NCBI GenBank assembly: GCA_902491215.1 | Contig: CABUGV010000022.1 | Coordinates: forward strand, 1 to 59,383 | Origin: 43-108 sp001915545 | GTDB taxonomy: Bacteria; Bacteroidota; Bacteroidia; Bacteroidales; Bacteroidaceae | Direction: 5' to 3' | DNA: 59,383 bases | Shown here: positions 1-8,089 of the stretch, piece after piece | Position numbering within the stretch: the first letter of the stretch is position 1 | How the letters are laid out: each line of letters begins with the position of its first letter | Translations under genes and position numbers: made by a program | The notes under the pieces: generated by a model | Told to the model about the DNA's origin: nothing | The model's database searches: none | Seen by the model: the letters and a program-made list of their open reading frames with translations, nothing else

Positions 1-102
1 AATCGCCAGGATAAGGAAGAAAATCAACGCCAGACCGAGGGAAAAACTCAATTTCCTGACACCGGCTGAGGTCTTTTTCAAAAAGATTTCGTAATGTTGC
101 AC
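1..102 (-). CDS. 5' end of a possible membrane protein, truncated by the window edge
   Basis: Reading leftwards from a GTG at 102, an open frame runs to the window edge without a stop. It begins VQHYEIFLKK and then turns strongly hydrophobic (SLGLALIFFLILAI), which looks like a basic N-terminus followed by a first membrane segment. The frame is closed upstream by a stop at 136-138. Only 34 residues are visible, so no family can be assigned. It would be divergent from psd. The reading could also be chance. Confidence 0.3.
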   Translation of the reverse strand, partial: MQHYEIFLKKTSAGVRKLSFSLGLALIFFLILAI

Positions 103-165
103 TTGCTGATTGACTCTGCCATTCGTGTTTAAAGGTTACAAATAGGCAATAAAAAAGACTTTTTC

Positions 166-197
166 TTTGTGAAATTTTTAGGAATGCCTTATCTTTG
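166..197 (+). promoter_or_regulatory. Bacteroidetes-type promoter of the psd operon
   Basis: TTTG at 166-169, a 20-nt spacer, then TATCTTTG at 190-197. This matches the known -33/-7 consensus for the main Bacteroidetes sigma factor. It lies about 50 nt before the psd start codon. Confidence 0.75.
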
Positions 198-245
198 CAC
201 GGATAAGTACCTTACAAAAAGAAAATTTAATAGACTTTATAAGAA

Positions 246-962
246 ATGGCATCAGCAAAACCGGCTATACATAATAAGCGCAGAAACAAGATCAGAATTC
301 ATCATGAAGGGGTTCATACCTTGATTGTATGTGGTGTGGCACTTGCGGCAATAATTGCACTTTCATGTCTTTTTATTGATAACCGATATGTTTCGGCCGC
401 TGTTATAGTGGTGTTCTCTGTGATTTATGGAATCATGGTGAATTTCTTCAGATGTCCGATACGAATGTTTCTTGGGGGCACAAATAATGCAGTGGTTGCG
501 CCTGCAGACGGAAAAGTGGTAGTAGTAGAGGAAGTCGAAGAGGAAGAGTATTTTCATGATAAGCGCATGATGGTTTCGATATTCATGAGCTTGACTAATG
601 TTCATGCAAACTGGATTCCGTGTGATGGTGTAATTACAAAAGTTGAACACCACGACGGTAATTTTCATCAGGCTTTCCTTCCTAAGGCAAGTACGGAGAA
701 TGAGCGTTCTACCATAATCATACGTACTCCTCATGGTCAGGAGGTTATGGTACGTCAGGTCGCAGGTGCCGTGGCCAGACGAATTGTCACTTATGCGGAA
801 GAGGGTTCGGAATGTTTCATTGACGACCATCTTGGATTTATAAAATTCGGATCGCGTGTAGACTTGTATCTCCCGATGGATGCAGAAATCAAGGTTAAGC
901 TTGGACAGACATCTGTAGGTGATGAAACTGTAATTGCAAAATTGGCTTCGCATAAAAAGTAA
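246..962 (+). CDS. psd: Phosphatidylserine decarboxylase proenzyme
   Basis: Decarboxylates phosphatidylserine to phosphatidylethanolamine, the last step of the main membrane phospholipid pathway. The 238-residue protein has two hydrophobic segments (about 23-45 and 48-67), the APADG motif at 85-89, NVHANW at 118-123 and FGSR at 201-204. In this family the chain self-cleaves between Gly and Ser (here Gly202-Ser203) to make the pyruvoyl cofactor on the alpha chain. The length fits the short type-II enzymes common in Bacteroidetes. The ATG is preceded by an A-rich leader and no Shine-Dalgarno. It ends 5 nt before pssA, so the two steps of the pathway are co-transcribed. Confidence 0.95.
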   Translation: MASAKPAIHNKRRNKIRIHHEGVHTLIVCGVALAAIIALSCLFIDNRYVSAAVIVVFSVIYGIMVNFFRCPIRMFLGGTNNAVVAPADGKVVVVEEVEEEEYFHDKRMMVSIFMSLTNVHANWIPCDGVITKVEHHDGNFHQAFLPKASTENERSTIIIRTPHGQEVMVRQVAGAVARRIVTYAEEGSECFIDDHLGFIKFGSRVDLYLPMDAEIKVKLGQTSVGDETVIAKLASHKK

Positions 963-967
963 TATAT

Positions 968-1735
968 ATGGAAAGGACTCGTAATTCGTTTGTAAGCAAT
1001 ATCCCGAATATGATTACATGCTGTAATCTGATTTCCGGATGTATCGCAGTGGGTGCTGCATTTCATGGCAATTTCTCTACTGCATTCCTTTTTATATTGA
1101 TCGGCGCATTTTTTGATTTCTTCGACGGGCTTACAGCTCGTGCTTTGGGTGTTTCAGGACGTATGGGACTGGAACTCGATTCTTTGGCCGATGTCGTTAC
1201 ATTTGGCGTTGCTCCTTCTGCAATGATATTCGTTTTGTTTACGAAGGTATATTATCCTTCTTTTATCGGAAGCGAATTCTGGTATAGCTATCTTCCGTTT
1301 ACAGCGTTTTTGATGGCTGCTTTTTCGGCATATCGACTTGCTAAATTCAATATTGATGAACGCCAGCATACAGGTTTTATCGGCATGCCTACTCCTGCCA
1401 ATGCAATATTTTGGGGTGCATTGATAAGTAGTTGCGGAGATTTCTTGACATCTCCACGATTTAATTCTTTGTTCCTGTTGGCATTTGTTGTGATGTTCAG
1501 TTGGCTTCTCGTTTGTGAGATTCCGATGTTTGCATTGAAATTTACAAATATGAGCTGGAAGTCAAATAAGATTAAGTTTGTCTTTATTGCAACTTGTCTT
1601 CTTGTACTCTTGCTTTCATTTGTATATGGCGCTTCAATTGGCAACATAGCGTTGGTTGTGTCTAGAGGTATGGCCTTGTGTATCGGTTTGTATCTGCTGA
1701 TGTCGATAGGAGCGTTTGTTTTCGGAAGAAAGTGA
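968..1735 (+). CDS. pssA: CDP-diacylglycerol--serine O-phosphatidyltransferase
   Basis: Makes phosphatidylserine from CDP-diacylglycerol and serine, supplying the substrate of Psd encoded just upstream. The CDP-alcohol phosphotransferase signature DG-x2-AR-x8-G-x3-D-x3-D is visible, with Asp53-Gly54, Ala57-Arg58, Gly67, Asp71 and Asp75. About eight hydrophobic segments span the 255 residues, as expected for this integral membrane family. It is the second gene of the psd operon (5-nt gap). Confidence 0.95.
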   Translation: MERTRNSFVSNIPNMITCCNLISGCIAVGAAFHGNFSTAFLFILIGAFFDFFDGLTARALGVSGRMGLELDSLADVVTFGVAPSAMIFVLFTKVYYPSFIGSEFWYSYLPFTAFLMAAFSAYRLAKFNIDERQHTGFIGMPTPANAIFWGALISSCGDFLTSPRFNSLFLLAFVVMFSWLLVCEIPMFALKFTNMSWKSNKIKFVFIATCLLVLLLSFVYGASIGNIALVVSRGMALCIGLYLLMSIGAFVFGRK

Positions 1736-1815
1736 TTTGCGTTCAGCTTTTTCAGAATTTTATAGCACTTCCGTTTTGTTGGCATGTTTTTTGCTATATG
1801 GTATAGCAGAAGTTA

Positions 1816-2136
1816 ATGCATAATCTTGAAAATATGGCAATATTAGGTTTTATAGGTGGTATAATCAGTTTCTTGGGATTCGTATTCTTGCTTGTTTTGG
1901 TAATTGTTGTTATAGCAGGAGTTGCGATAAGAAACTATATATCCCGTTTATTCGGTGGTGGAAAGTTTGCTTCGGACAATGGCCCGTTCGAAAATAATGC
2001 CGAAAATACAAATCGCTCAAGCAATTTTTCTGGAAGAAATAATCGTTCTGAAACTAAAGGCAAGAGAAATAAAAAAGGTAAGATTTTCGATAAGGACGAA
2101 GGTAAATATGTAGATTTTGTTGAGGTGAAGGACTAA
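1816..2136 (+). CDS. DUF4834 family small membrane protein
   Basis: A 106-residue protein with one long N-terminal hydrophobic segment (about residues 8-37) followed by a polar, Asn/Lys-rich tail with the RLFGGGKF motif typical of DUF4834. Function is unknown. The family commonly sits between pssA and tadA in Bacteroidales, as here. A second ATG at 1834 would remove six residues and give a more typical membrane-protein N-terminus; either start is possible. It lies 80 nt after pssA and is probably part of the same transcript. Confidence 0.75.
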   Translation: MHNLENMAILGFIGGIISFLGFVFLLVLVIVVIAGVAIRNYISRLFGGGKFASDNGPFENNAENTNRSSNFSGRNNRSETKGKRNKKGKIFDKDEGKYVDFVEVKD

Positions 2137-2161
2137 TGACAACTCTTTAATAGAGGTGTCA
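2137..2161. terminator. Hairpin between convergent DUF4834 and tadA genes
   Basis: Near-perfect 10-bp inverted repeat (TGACAACTCT / AGAGGTGTCA, one mismatch) with a 5-nt loop, placed exactly between the two convergent stop codons. There is no long T-run, so terminator strength is uncertain. Confidence 0.45.
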
Positions 2162-2593
2162 TCGTTTCTTCTTGAAGAAATTTTTCATCATATCTGCCGC
2201 TTCATCTGCCAATATGCCTCCAATAACTTCTGTTTTGGGGTGCAGCGCTTGAGGTGCATATTTGAGGTATCCTCGTTTTTCGTCTCTTGTCCCGTATACA
2301 AGTTTTCCTATTTGTGACCATGCTATGGCTCCTGCGCACATCACGCACGGTTCAACTGTGACGTATAGTGTGCATGTATCCAAGTACTTTCCGTTGAGAT
2401 ATTCTTCTGCAGCTGTGATTGCTTGCATTTCGGCGTGTGCAGTGACGTCATGGAGCGTTTCTGTCAGATTGTGTCCTCTTCCGATGATTTGATCTTTGCA
2501 CACAACAACTGCACCTATAGGTACCTCATCCTTTGCAAGTGCATTTCTGGCTTCTGCAAGGGCTGCTTTCATATAGTATGTATCTTTGTCCAT
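2159..2593 (-). CDS. tadA: tRNA-specific adenosine deaminase
   Basis: Converts the wobble adenosine of tRNA-Arg(ACG) to inosine. The zinc-dependent cytidine/deoxycytidylate deaminase signature is complete: HAEM with His53 as metal ligand and Glu55 as proton shuttle, and PCVMC with Cys83 and Cys86. The frame stays open to 2623, but the family normally begins with a short helix such as MDKDTYYMKAAL, which supports the start at 2593 (144 residues). The promoter-like sequence at 2621-2652 also argues against the longer form. It faces away from birA. Confidence 0.9.
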   Translation of the reverse strand: MDKDTYYMKAALAEARNALAKDEVPIGAVVVCKDQIIGRGHNLTETLHDVTAHAEMQAITAAEEYLNGKYLDTCTLYVTVEPCVMCAGAIAWSQIGKLVYGTRDEKRGYLKYAPQALHPKTEVIGGILADEAADMMKNFFKKKR

Positions 2594-2620
2594 ATTAATA
2601 TGCTTAAAACAATTTCGATG

Positions 2621-2657
2621 CAAAAATAGCTCTTTATATCCTTAATAGCTAATTTTG
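2621..2657. promoter_or_regulatory. Overlapping divergent promoters of tadA and birA
   Basis: On the minus strand, TTAG (2652-2649), 20 nt, then TATTTTTG (2628-2621) serves tadA. On the plus strand, TAATTTTG at 2650-2657 is a -7 element for birA with a poor -33. The two elements overlap, so the promoters may compete. Confidence 0.55.
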
Positions 2658-2681
2658 TGCATATTTATAAAATGGACCAAT

Positions 2682-3431
2682 ATGGAGAACTTAAGTATTA
2701 ATAGGATAGATATTGATGAGGTTGATTCCACAAACAATTATATTAAGAATTTGATATCTTCAGGATTTTCCTTGCCTGGTTTTACTTTGGCAGTTACTCA
2801 AAATCAGACTGCTGGACGAGGCATGCGGGGAAATTCTTGGAAAACACAGCCTGGTAAGAATGTTATTTTCAGTTTGCTTTGTCACCCTGATTTTCTTATG
2901 GCCAATAGACAATTCCTGATGTCTGAAATAATAGCGTTGAGCATTTGTCATGCATGTGCTGAATATGTTGATGATGTAAGCGTAAAATGGCCAAATGACA
3001 TTTATTGTGGTGACGAAAAGGTTTGCGGAATATTGATTGAGTGCGATTTGAACGGAAAATATGTCAGCAATTGCATTCTTGGTTGTGGTGTGAATGTCAA
3101 TCAGGCGGAATTTGAGTCTGACATACCTCATCCGACATCACTTATGTTGAAATCAGGCAAAGTTATTGACAGGGAAGAAGTATTGGCTTCTATAATAAAG
3201 CATTTCTGTAAATATTATATTATGGCTGAGAATGGAGATTGGGATGCAATCGATAAAGAATATTTCAGTTCCCTTTATCGTCGTGTCGGAATTCACCGGT
3301 TTGAAGATGAGTCGGGTGTTTTCAATGCAACCATTGAGCGCGTTGAGCCTAGCGGCCATATGCTTTTGCGTGATGAGGCCAGTTTGTTGAGAAGGTATGA
3401 GTTTAAGGAGGTGAAGTTCGTCTTTGATTGA
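2682..3431 (+). CDS. birA: Biotin--[acetyl-CoA-carboxylase] ligase, monofunctional
   Basis: Activates biotin with ATP and attaches it to the lysine of biotin carboxyl carrier proteins. The biotinyl-AMP loop GRGMRGNSW and the active-site KWPND motif are clear, followed by GILIE and the GCGVNVN strand. There is no N-terminal helix-turn-helix, so unlike E. coli BirA this 249-residue protein is not a repressor. The frame is open from 2655, but the first good ATG is 2682, just downstream of the likely -7 box at 2650-2657. Confidence 0.92.
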   Translation: MENLSINRIDIDEVDSTNNYIKNLISSGFSLPGFTLAVTQNQTAGRGMRGNSWKTQPGKNVIFSLLCHPDFLMANRQFLMSEIIALSICHACAEYVDDVSVKWPNDIYCGDEKVCGILIECDLNGKYVSNCILGCGVNVNQAEFESDIPHPTSLMLKSGKVIDREEVLASIIKHFCKYYIMAENGDWDAIDKEYFSSLYRRVGIHRFEDESGVFNATIERVEPSGHMLLRDEASLLRRYEFKEVKFVFD

Positions 3432-3544
3432 AAACTCGTTTTTTATAGCATTAAGCGTACAATCACGGCCATTTTTTATGTGTTGTGTACTATATTGTGA
3501 AAACATTTTAGTAAGTTTGTAGCATATCAAATAAAAATAAGGTT

Positions 3545-4006
3545 ATGGAAATTGGAGATAAGGTTCCTGAACTGCTTGGTGTAGATCAGGATGGAAAGGA
3601 AGTTAAAATGAGTGATTTTGCCGGAAAGAAAGTCGTACTTTATTTCTATCCAAAAGATAACACTCCAGGATGTACTGCTGAAGCCTGCAGCTTGCGCGAC
3701 CGATACACCGAACTTATTGAAAAAGGGTATGAGGTGATAGGAGTAAGCAAGGACAGTACAGATTCGCATAAGAAATTTATTGCAAAGCATGAACTTCCAT
3801 TTATCTTGATAAGTGATGCCGATAAAGTTCTGCAGAAAGAAATGGGAGCATGGGGCGAGAAAACCATGTGCGGCAGAACTACTGAGGGTACTTTAAGAAC
3901 TACATTCTTGATAAGCGAGGATGGTAGAATTGAAAATATCATGTCTCCCAAACAAATCAAGACTAAAATTCATGCAGACCAGATCTTGGATCTTATTTCC
4001 AAATGA
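3545..4006 (+). CDS. bcp: Thioredoxin-dependent thiol peroxidase (PrxQ/Bcp type)
   Basis: Reduces hydrogen peroxide and organic hydroperoxides in the cytoplasm. The 153-residue protein has a thioredoxin fold with PGCTAEACSLRD; Cys43 is the peroxidatic cysteine and Cys48 the nearby resolving cysteine of the PrxQ subgroup. A TAAGTTTG -7-like box lies at 3512-3519 with a weak -33. It appears monocistronic, ending at a hairpin at 4038-4079. Confidence 0.92.
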   Translation: MEIGDKVPELLGVDQDGKEVKMSDFAGKKVVLYFYPKDNTPGCTAEACSLRDRYTELIEKGYEVIGVSKDSTDSHKKFIAKHELPFILISDADKVLQKEMGAWGEKTMCGRTTEGTLRTTFLISEDGRIENIMSPKQIKTKIHADQILDLISK

Positions 4007-4037
4007 TTGGGTTATGATGGGATGCAGATGGTGATAG

Positions 4038-4079
4038 GGGCTTGTCACAACTGTATTTCTATCAGTTTTGTGTAAGCCC
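4038..4079 (+). terminator. Imperfect hairpin after the peroxiredoxin gene
   Basis: GGGCTT pairs with AAGCCC, and an adjoining CACAA/TTGTG stretch extends the stem. The U-run is poor, so it may be a weak terminator or a leader structure for the nitroreductase gene. Confidence 0.4.
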
Positions 4080-4111
4080 GATTTATAAACCAACAACTAA
4101 AATTTACAATT

Positions 4112-4624
4112 ATGAACTTTATTGAATTGTGCATGAAACGTTTTTCTGCCAGAAAATATACTGATGAACCTGTATCTGAGGAAGATATGTCGTATATCCT
4201 GGAAAGTTTTCAGGCTGCTCCGTCTGCTGTTAATAGACAACCGTGGAGATTCTTGGTTGTTGAAAGCCAGGAAGCAAAAGAGAAACTTTGGAAATGCTAC
4301 AACCGCGATTGGTTCAGGACTGCTCCAATGTATATAATTGCTTATAAGAATAAGAACGAAGAGTGGGTTCGTAAATATGATATGAAGCCTCATGGCGATA
4401 TTGATGTTGCTATTGCTGTAGAGCATATATGTCTTGCCGCTACAGACTGTGGACTTGGTACTTGTTGGGTCTGCAATTCCAATACTCAGATGTTGGCTGA
4501 ATTGTTCCCTCAGCCTGCAGAGCTGGAAGCTGTAGCTATTATACCTATCGGACATATAGCTCCAGACTGCGAAAACAAGCCTAAGGATCGCAAGAATCTG
4601 GCTTCAATGGTTGAGAGAATTTGA
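4112..4624 (+). CDS. Nitroreductase family FMN-dependent oxidoreductase
   Basis: A 170-residue member of the NfsA/FRP-like fold, which transfers electrons from NAD(P)H to nitro, quinone or similar substrates through FMN. FMN-binding elements are visible: RFSARKY at 10-16, APSAVNRQPW at 36-45 and GLGTCWVC at 114-121. The physiological substrate cannot be read from the sequence. It lies 105 nt after the peroxiredoxin gene, suggesting but not proving a redox-stress role. Confidence 0.85.
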   Translation: MNFIELCMKRFSARKYTDEPVSEEDMSYILESFQAAPSAVNRQPWRFLVVESQEAKEKLWKCYNRDWFRTAPMYIIAYKNKNEEWVRKYDMKPHGDIDVAIAVEHICLAATDCGLGTCWVCNSNTQMLAELFPQPAELEAVAIIPIGHIAPDCENKPKDRKNLASMVERI

Positions 4625-4667
4625 GTGTAAGTAAACTCTATTAGTATTGGGTATACAAGTTTTTAGT

Positions 4668-4696
4668 GACTGGGCTGACGGCCCAGTCTTTAGCTT
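4668..4696 (+). terminator. Stable hairpin directly before queA
   Basis: Perfect 8-bp stem GACTGGGC/GCCCAGTC with a 5-nt loop, followed by TTTAGCTTTTT. It looks like an intrinsic terminator for the nitroreductase gene, but it ends only 11 nt before the queA start codon, so queA either has its own promoter within it or is expressed through it. Confidence 0.65.
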
Positions 4697-4699
4697 TTT

Positions 4700-5923
4700 A
4701 TGGATACAAGACATATCAGGATAAATGAGTTCAATTATGAGCTTCCGGATGAACGGATAGCAAAATTCCCGCTTGCCGAACGTGACAGCAGTAAACTTCT
4801 GGTCTATAACAAAGGCGAAGTAGGAGAAGATGTTTTTATTTCTTTGCCGAAGTATATACCGCAGGGTTCACTGATGGTTTTCAATAATACAAAAGTTATT
4901 CAGGCGCGCCTTCATTTCAAGAAAGAAACAGGAGCTTTGATTGAAGTCTTTTGTTTGGAACCTGCTATTCCAAATGATTATGCATTGAATTTTCAGTCTA
5001 CAGGCTCTTGTTCATGGTATTGCATGATTGGAAATTTGAAAAGATGGAAAGAAGGGGCGCTGTCTAGGACTTTCAATGTAGGCGGTAAGGATTTTACTTT
5101 AACGGCCGTTAAAAAGGAAGAGCATGGGAATGGTACAAGCCATAGAGTTGAGTTCTCTTGGGATGATGACTCCATGACCTTTGCAGATGTGCTTGAAGTT
5201 GTAGGTGAGTTGCCTATACCTCCATATCTGAATAGAGAAACCCAGGAGAGCGATAAGAAAACCTATCAGACTGTATACTCCAAAATTAAAGGATCTGTCG
5301 CAGCGCCTACTGCAGGACTTCATTTCACAGAACGTGTACTTGAAAGTCTTGACAAGGCTGGAATTGAACGTGAAGAAGTTACACTGCATGTCGGAGCTGG
5401 AACTTTCAAACCTGTCAAAAGTGAAGAAATTCAGGGACATGAAATGCACTCCGAATATTTTTCTGTAAGTCTTCGTGTCATAGATAAACTCATTGCGCAT
5501 GGTGGAGAGGCTACAGCCGTAGGTACAACGTCTGTGCGTACTTTGGAAAGTCTTTACTACATAGGTTTGAAGCTTGAGGAAAATATGGATTTGACTGAAG
5601 AAGAACTTCATGTGGAGCAGTGGATGCCTTATGATTATGCTGGCAAAAAGATTTCAACAGTCAAAGCTTTGGAGAATATTAAATCGTATCTGGAGAATAA
5701 CGGGTTGAATGCGTTGCGTACAAGCACGCAGATTATAATAGCTCCAGGATATGAATATCACATAGTCAGAAGAATGGTTACAAACTTCCATCAGCCTCAG
5801 AGTACGTTGCTTTTGTTGGTGTCTGCATTCGTTAAAGGCGATTGGAAAAAAATCTATGATTATGCCTTGTCACATGATTTCCGTTTTTTGAGTTATGGTG
5901 ACAGTTCTATATTGATACCTTGA
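4700..5923 (+). CDS. queA: S-adenosylmethionine:tRNA ribosyltransferase-isomerase
   Basis: Transfers and isomerises the ribosyl group of SAM onto preQ1-modified tRNA, giving epoxyqueuosine. The family motifs appear in order: the LP-x-ERIA-x2-P-x3-RD start, LPIPPYLNR, AAPTAGLHFT, HVGAGTFKPV, AVGTTSVRTLES and NFHQPQSTLLLLVSAF. At 407 residues it is longer than the roughly 350-residue proteobacterial enzyme; the extra length is mostly in a middle insertion and a longer C-terminal part. ATG at 4700 directly follows the hairpin. A NUDIX gene follows after 23 nt. Confidence 0.94.
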   Translation: MDTRHIRINEFNYELPDERIAKFPLAERDSSKLLVYNKGEVGEDVFISLPKYIPQGSLMVFNNTKVIQARLHFKKETGALIEVFCLEPAIPNDYALNFQSTGSCSWYCMIGNLKRWKEGALSRTFNVGGKDFTLTAVKKEEHGNGTSHRVEFSWDDDSMTFADVLEVVGELPIPPYLNRETQESDKKTYQTVYSKIKGSVAAPTAGLHFTERVLESLDKAGIEREEVTLHVGAGTFKPVKSEEIQGHEMHSEYFSVSLRVIDKLIAHGGEATAVGTTSVRTLESLYYIGLKLEENMDLTEEELHVEQWMPYDYAGKKISTVKALENIKSYLENNGLNALRTSTQIIIAPGYEYHIVRRMVTNFHQPQSTLLLLVSAFVKGDWKKIYDYALSHDFRFLSYGDSSILIP

Positions 5924-5946
5924 TATTGTCTTCATGAATATTGTTT

Positions 5947-6459
5947 ATGGTTAATTTGTTTGATAATAATGATGAACTCTTTCCCGTTGTGGATGAAGAT
6001 GGCAATATTGTAGGTACGGCAACACGTGGAGAGTGCCATGGCGGCAGCAAACTTTTGCATCCTGTTGTACATCTGCATGTATTTGACGGCAAGGGGAATC
6101 TTTTTCTGCAGAAACGTCCTGAATGGAAGGATATACAGCCTGGAAAATGGGATACGTCTGTAGGCGGACATGTCGATCTTGGTGAAGACGTGTCTTCTGC
6201 ACTTAAGCGTGAGGTATCAGAAGAGCTGGGCATTGAGGAATTCGTTCCAGAATTTATTGTCAGCTATGTCTTTGAGTCAGATAGGGAACGTGAACTGGTG
6301 TTTGTGCACAAAACCGTTTATGATGGTCCGATTTTGCCTTCTGCAGAATTGGATGGCGGTCGGTTCTGGTCGCGTGAAGAGATTGTTTCAAACATTGGCT
6401 CAGATGTTTTTACTCCAAATTTCGAGCAGGAATATCGTCGTGTTTTCCTTGAAGAATGA
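5947..6459 (+). CDS. NUDIX hydrolase, IDI/YfcD-like
   Basis: Cleaves a nucleoside-diphosphate-linked or other diphosphate substrate that cannot be deduced here. The Nudix box G-x5-E-x7-REVSEELGI is intact (about residues 74-96), and the flanking FPVVDEDGNIVG and KRPEWKD resemble the isopentenyl-diphosphate-isomerase-like NUDIX branch. An upstream TTG at 5941 keeps the frame open, but the ATG at 5947 is the better start (170 residues). It lies 23 nt after queA and 30 nt before the Smr gene, so the three probably form an operon. Confidence 0.85.
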   Translation: MVNLFDNNDELFPVVDEDGNIVGTATRGECHGGSKLLHPVVHLHVFDGKGNLFLQKRPEWKDIQPGKWDTSVGGHVDLGEDVSSALKREVSEELGIEEFVPEFIVSYVFESDRERELVFVHKTVYDGPILPSAELDGGRFWSREEIVSNIGSDVFTPNFEQEYRRVFLEE

Positions 6460-6489
6460 AATAATACCATTTTGTTAATTTGATTAAGT

Positions 6490-7593
6490 ATGAAAATAGG
6501 AGATAAAGTTCGTTTCCTAAGTGAAACAGGAGGCGGAATCGTTAAAGGGTTTGATAAGGGTAATATAGTTTTGGTAGAGGATCAGGATGGATTTGACATC
6601 CCGATGCCTATAAACGAATGCGTCGTTATTGATACTGACGATTACAATATTGCCAAAGTTGATACTATGGGGCGTAATAAGCGTACTGAAAAGAATGCCA
6701 AGGCAAACAGTGTACCTGATGTTCCGGAAGATGATGTCGACGTTGAACCTGCTGATCTCCCGATTGCATATAAACCCGCACCGCAGGAACGCCGTGACGG
6801 TGATAAACTCAATGTCTTTTTGGCGTTCGTGCCTGAAGACAACAGAAATATGTCGTCTACAAGTTTTGAGGCGTATTTGGTCAATGACTGCAATTATTAC
6901 GTAATGTATACTTATATGTCGTGTGAGAATGCATCTTGGAAGTTAAGATCAAGCGGTGTTGTGGAACCTAATACAAAGTTGATGCTTGAGACTTTTGATC
7001 ATTCTATGCTCAATGAGATGGAAAAACTTGCGGTACAGCTTATTGCGTATAAAGAGAACAAAGGTTTCCTCTTGAAGTCTCCTGTTAATGCGGATTTAAG
7101 AATAGATACCACCAAGTTTTATAAACTTCACACTTTCAGAGAATCTTTGTTTTTTGATGTTCCAGCATTGGTATATGATGTTGTAAAAGACGATGTTGCA
7201 CCAAAGTCCTTTAATGTTGATGCATCAGAATTGAAAAAGGCCATGCTCGAAAAGAATAAGGGTGATGAACATCCACATGCTGTAAAAGAACAGCATAAGA
7301 ATGATAAGAATTCACTTATAGAGGTTGACTTGCATATAGATGAACTTCTCGATACGACAACCGGAATGTCTGCAGGCGACATGAAAGACTATCAGATGGG
7401 TGTGTTCCGCAAAACAATGGATGAACATATCAACGAAAAAGGCCGCAAGATAGTTTTCATACATGGAAAAGGCGAAGGTGTTCTTAGGAATGCCATCATA
7501 ACCGAACTGAAGCATAAGTATAAGAAGTGTACTTATCAAGATGCCTCTTTCCGCGAATACGGTTTCGGTGCTACAATGGTGACTATACATTGA
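6490..7593 (+). CDS. DUF2027 protein with C-terminal Smr domain
   Basis: A 367-residue cytoplasmic protein. The N-terminus (MKIGDKVRFLSETGGG) is a small beta-barrel like the one before the Smr domain of MutS2. Residues about 277-367 form a Smr domain, with the VDLHIDEL strand at 278-285 and HGKGEG at 325-330, the family's nucleic-acid-binding/nicking loop. A central DUF2027 region with an acidic linker (about 75-95) sits between them. Bacteroidetes-wide but uncharacterised; a role on DNA or stalled ribosomes is inferred from other Smr proteins. Confidence 0.85.
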   Translation: MKIGDKVRFLSETGGGIVKGFDKGNIVLVEDQDGFDIPMPINECVVIDTDDYNIAKVDTMGRNKRTEKNAKANSVPDVPEDDVDVEPADLPIAYKPAPQERRDGDKLNVFLAFVPEDNRNMSSTSFEAYLVNDCNYYVMYTYMSCENASWKLRSSGVVEPNTKLMLETFDHSMLNEMEKLAVQLIAYKENKGFLLKSPVNADLRIDTTKFYKLHTFRESLFFDVPALVYDVVKDDVAPKSFNVDASELKKAMLEKNKGDEHPHAVKEQHKNDKNSLIEVDLHIDELLDTTTGMSAGDMKDYQMGVFRKTMDEHINEKGRKIVFIHGKGEGVLRNAIITELKHKYKKCTYQDASFREYGFGATMVTIH

Positions 7594-7644
7594 GGATAGT
7601 TTTTATCCTTGATATCTTATTAATAATTTAATACCTATAACAAC

Positions 7645-7962
7645 ATGGAAAAGAGAGAAGCTTTCAAAATGTTCTTGAAGCCTGGTTTCAAGGAAGAGTA
7701 CAAGAAACGTCATGCGGCTTTGTGGCCTGAAATGCGTAAACTGTTGCAGGAAGGTGGAGTATACGATTATTCCATTTATCTTGATGAAGAGACAAACATC
7801 CTTTTTGCGTTTCAGAAAACCAAAGGAGATACCGGTTCGCAGGATATGGGATCTAATCCGATAGTTCAGAAATGGTGGGATTACATGGCTGACATAATGG
7901 AGGTCAATCCAGACAATTCTCCGATTTCAATACCATTGCCAGAGATGTTTCATATGGATTAA
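7645..7962 (+). CDS. rhaM: L-rhamnose mutarotase
   Basis: Interconverts the alpha and beta anomers of L-rhamnose, speeding its entry into catabolism. The 105-residue dimeric alpha/beta-barrel fold is recognised from FKMFLKPGFKEEYKKRHA and LWPEM near the N-terminus, and YSIYLDEETNILFAF. No other rhamnose-catabolism gene adjoins it, but the window also encodes a rhamnogalacturonan lyase (38.3-43.0 kb) whose products would supply rhamnose. It ends at a strong terminator. Confidence 0.9.
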   Translation: MEKREAFKMFLKPGFKEEYKKRHAALWPEMRKLLQEGGVYDYSIYLDEETNILFAFQKTKGDTGSQDMGSNPIVQKWWDYMADIMEVNPDNSPISIPLPEMFHMD

Positions 7963-7989
7963 TAGTTATAGCAACCGTAAATGATTTAA

Positions 7990-8027
7990 AATGCCGAAAC
8001 TCCAACTACTTGGTTTCGGCATTTTTT
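7990..8027 (+). terminator. Intrinsic terminator after rhaM
   Basis: Perfect 11-bp stem AATGCCGAAAC/GTTTCGGCATT with a 12-nt loop and a following T-run. Confidence 0.9.
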
Positions 8028-8089
8028 ATATATTTGTCATCATGTGATTGATTTAGAAAGCAGAACATTCAAAAAGTCTTTATGTTTTT

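Noticed and set aside
4668..4700. preQ1 riboswitch before queA
   Set aside because: The hairpin lacks the A-rich tail and pseudoknot sequence of the preQ1 motifs; it looks like a plain terminator-type stem.
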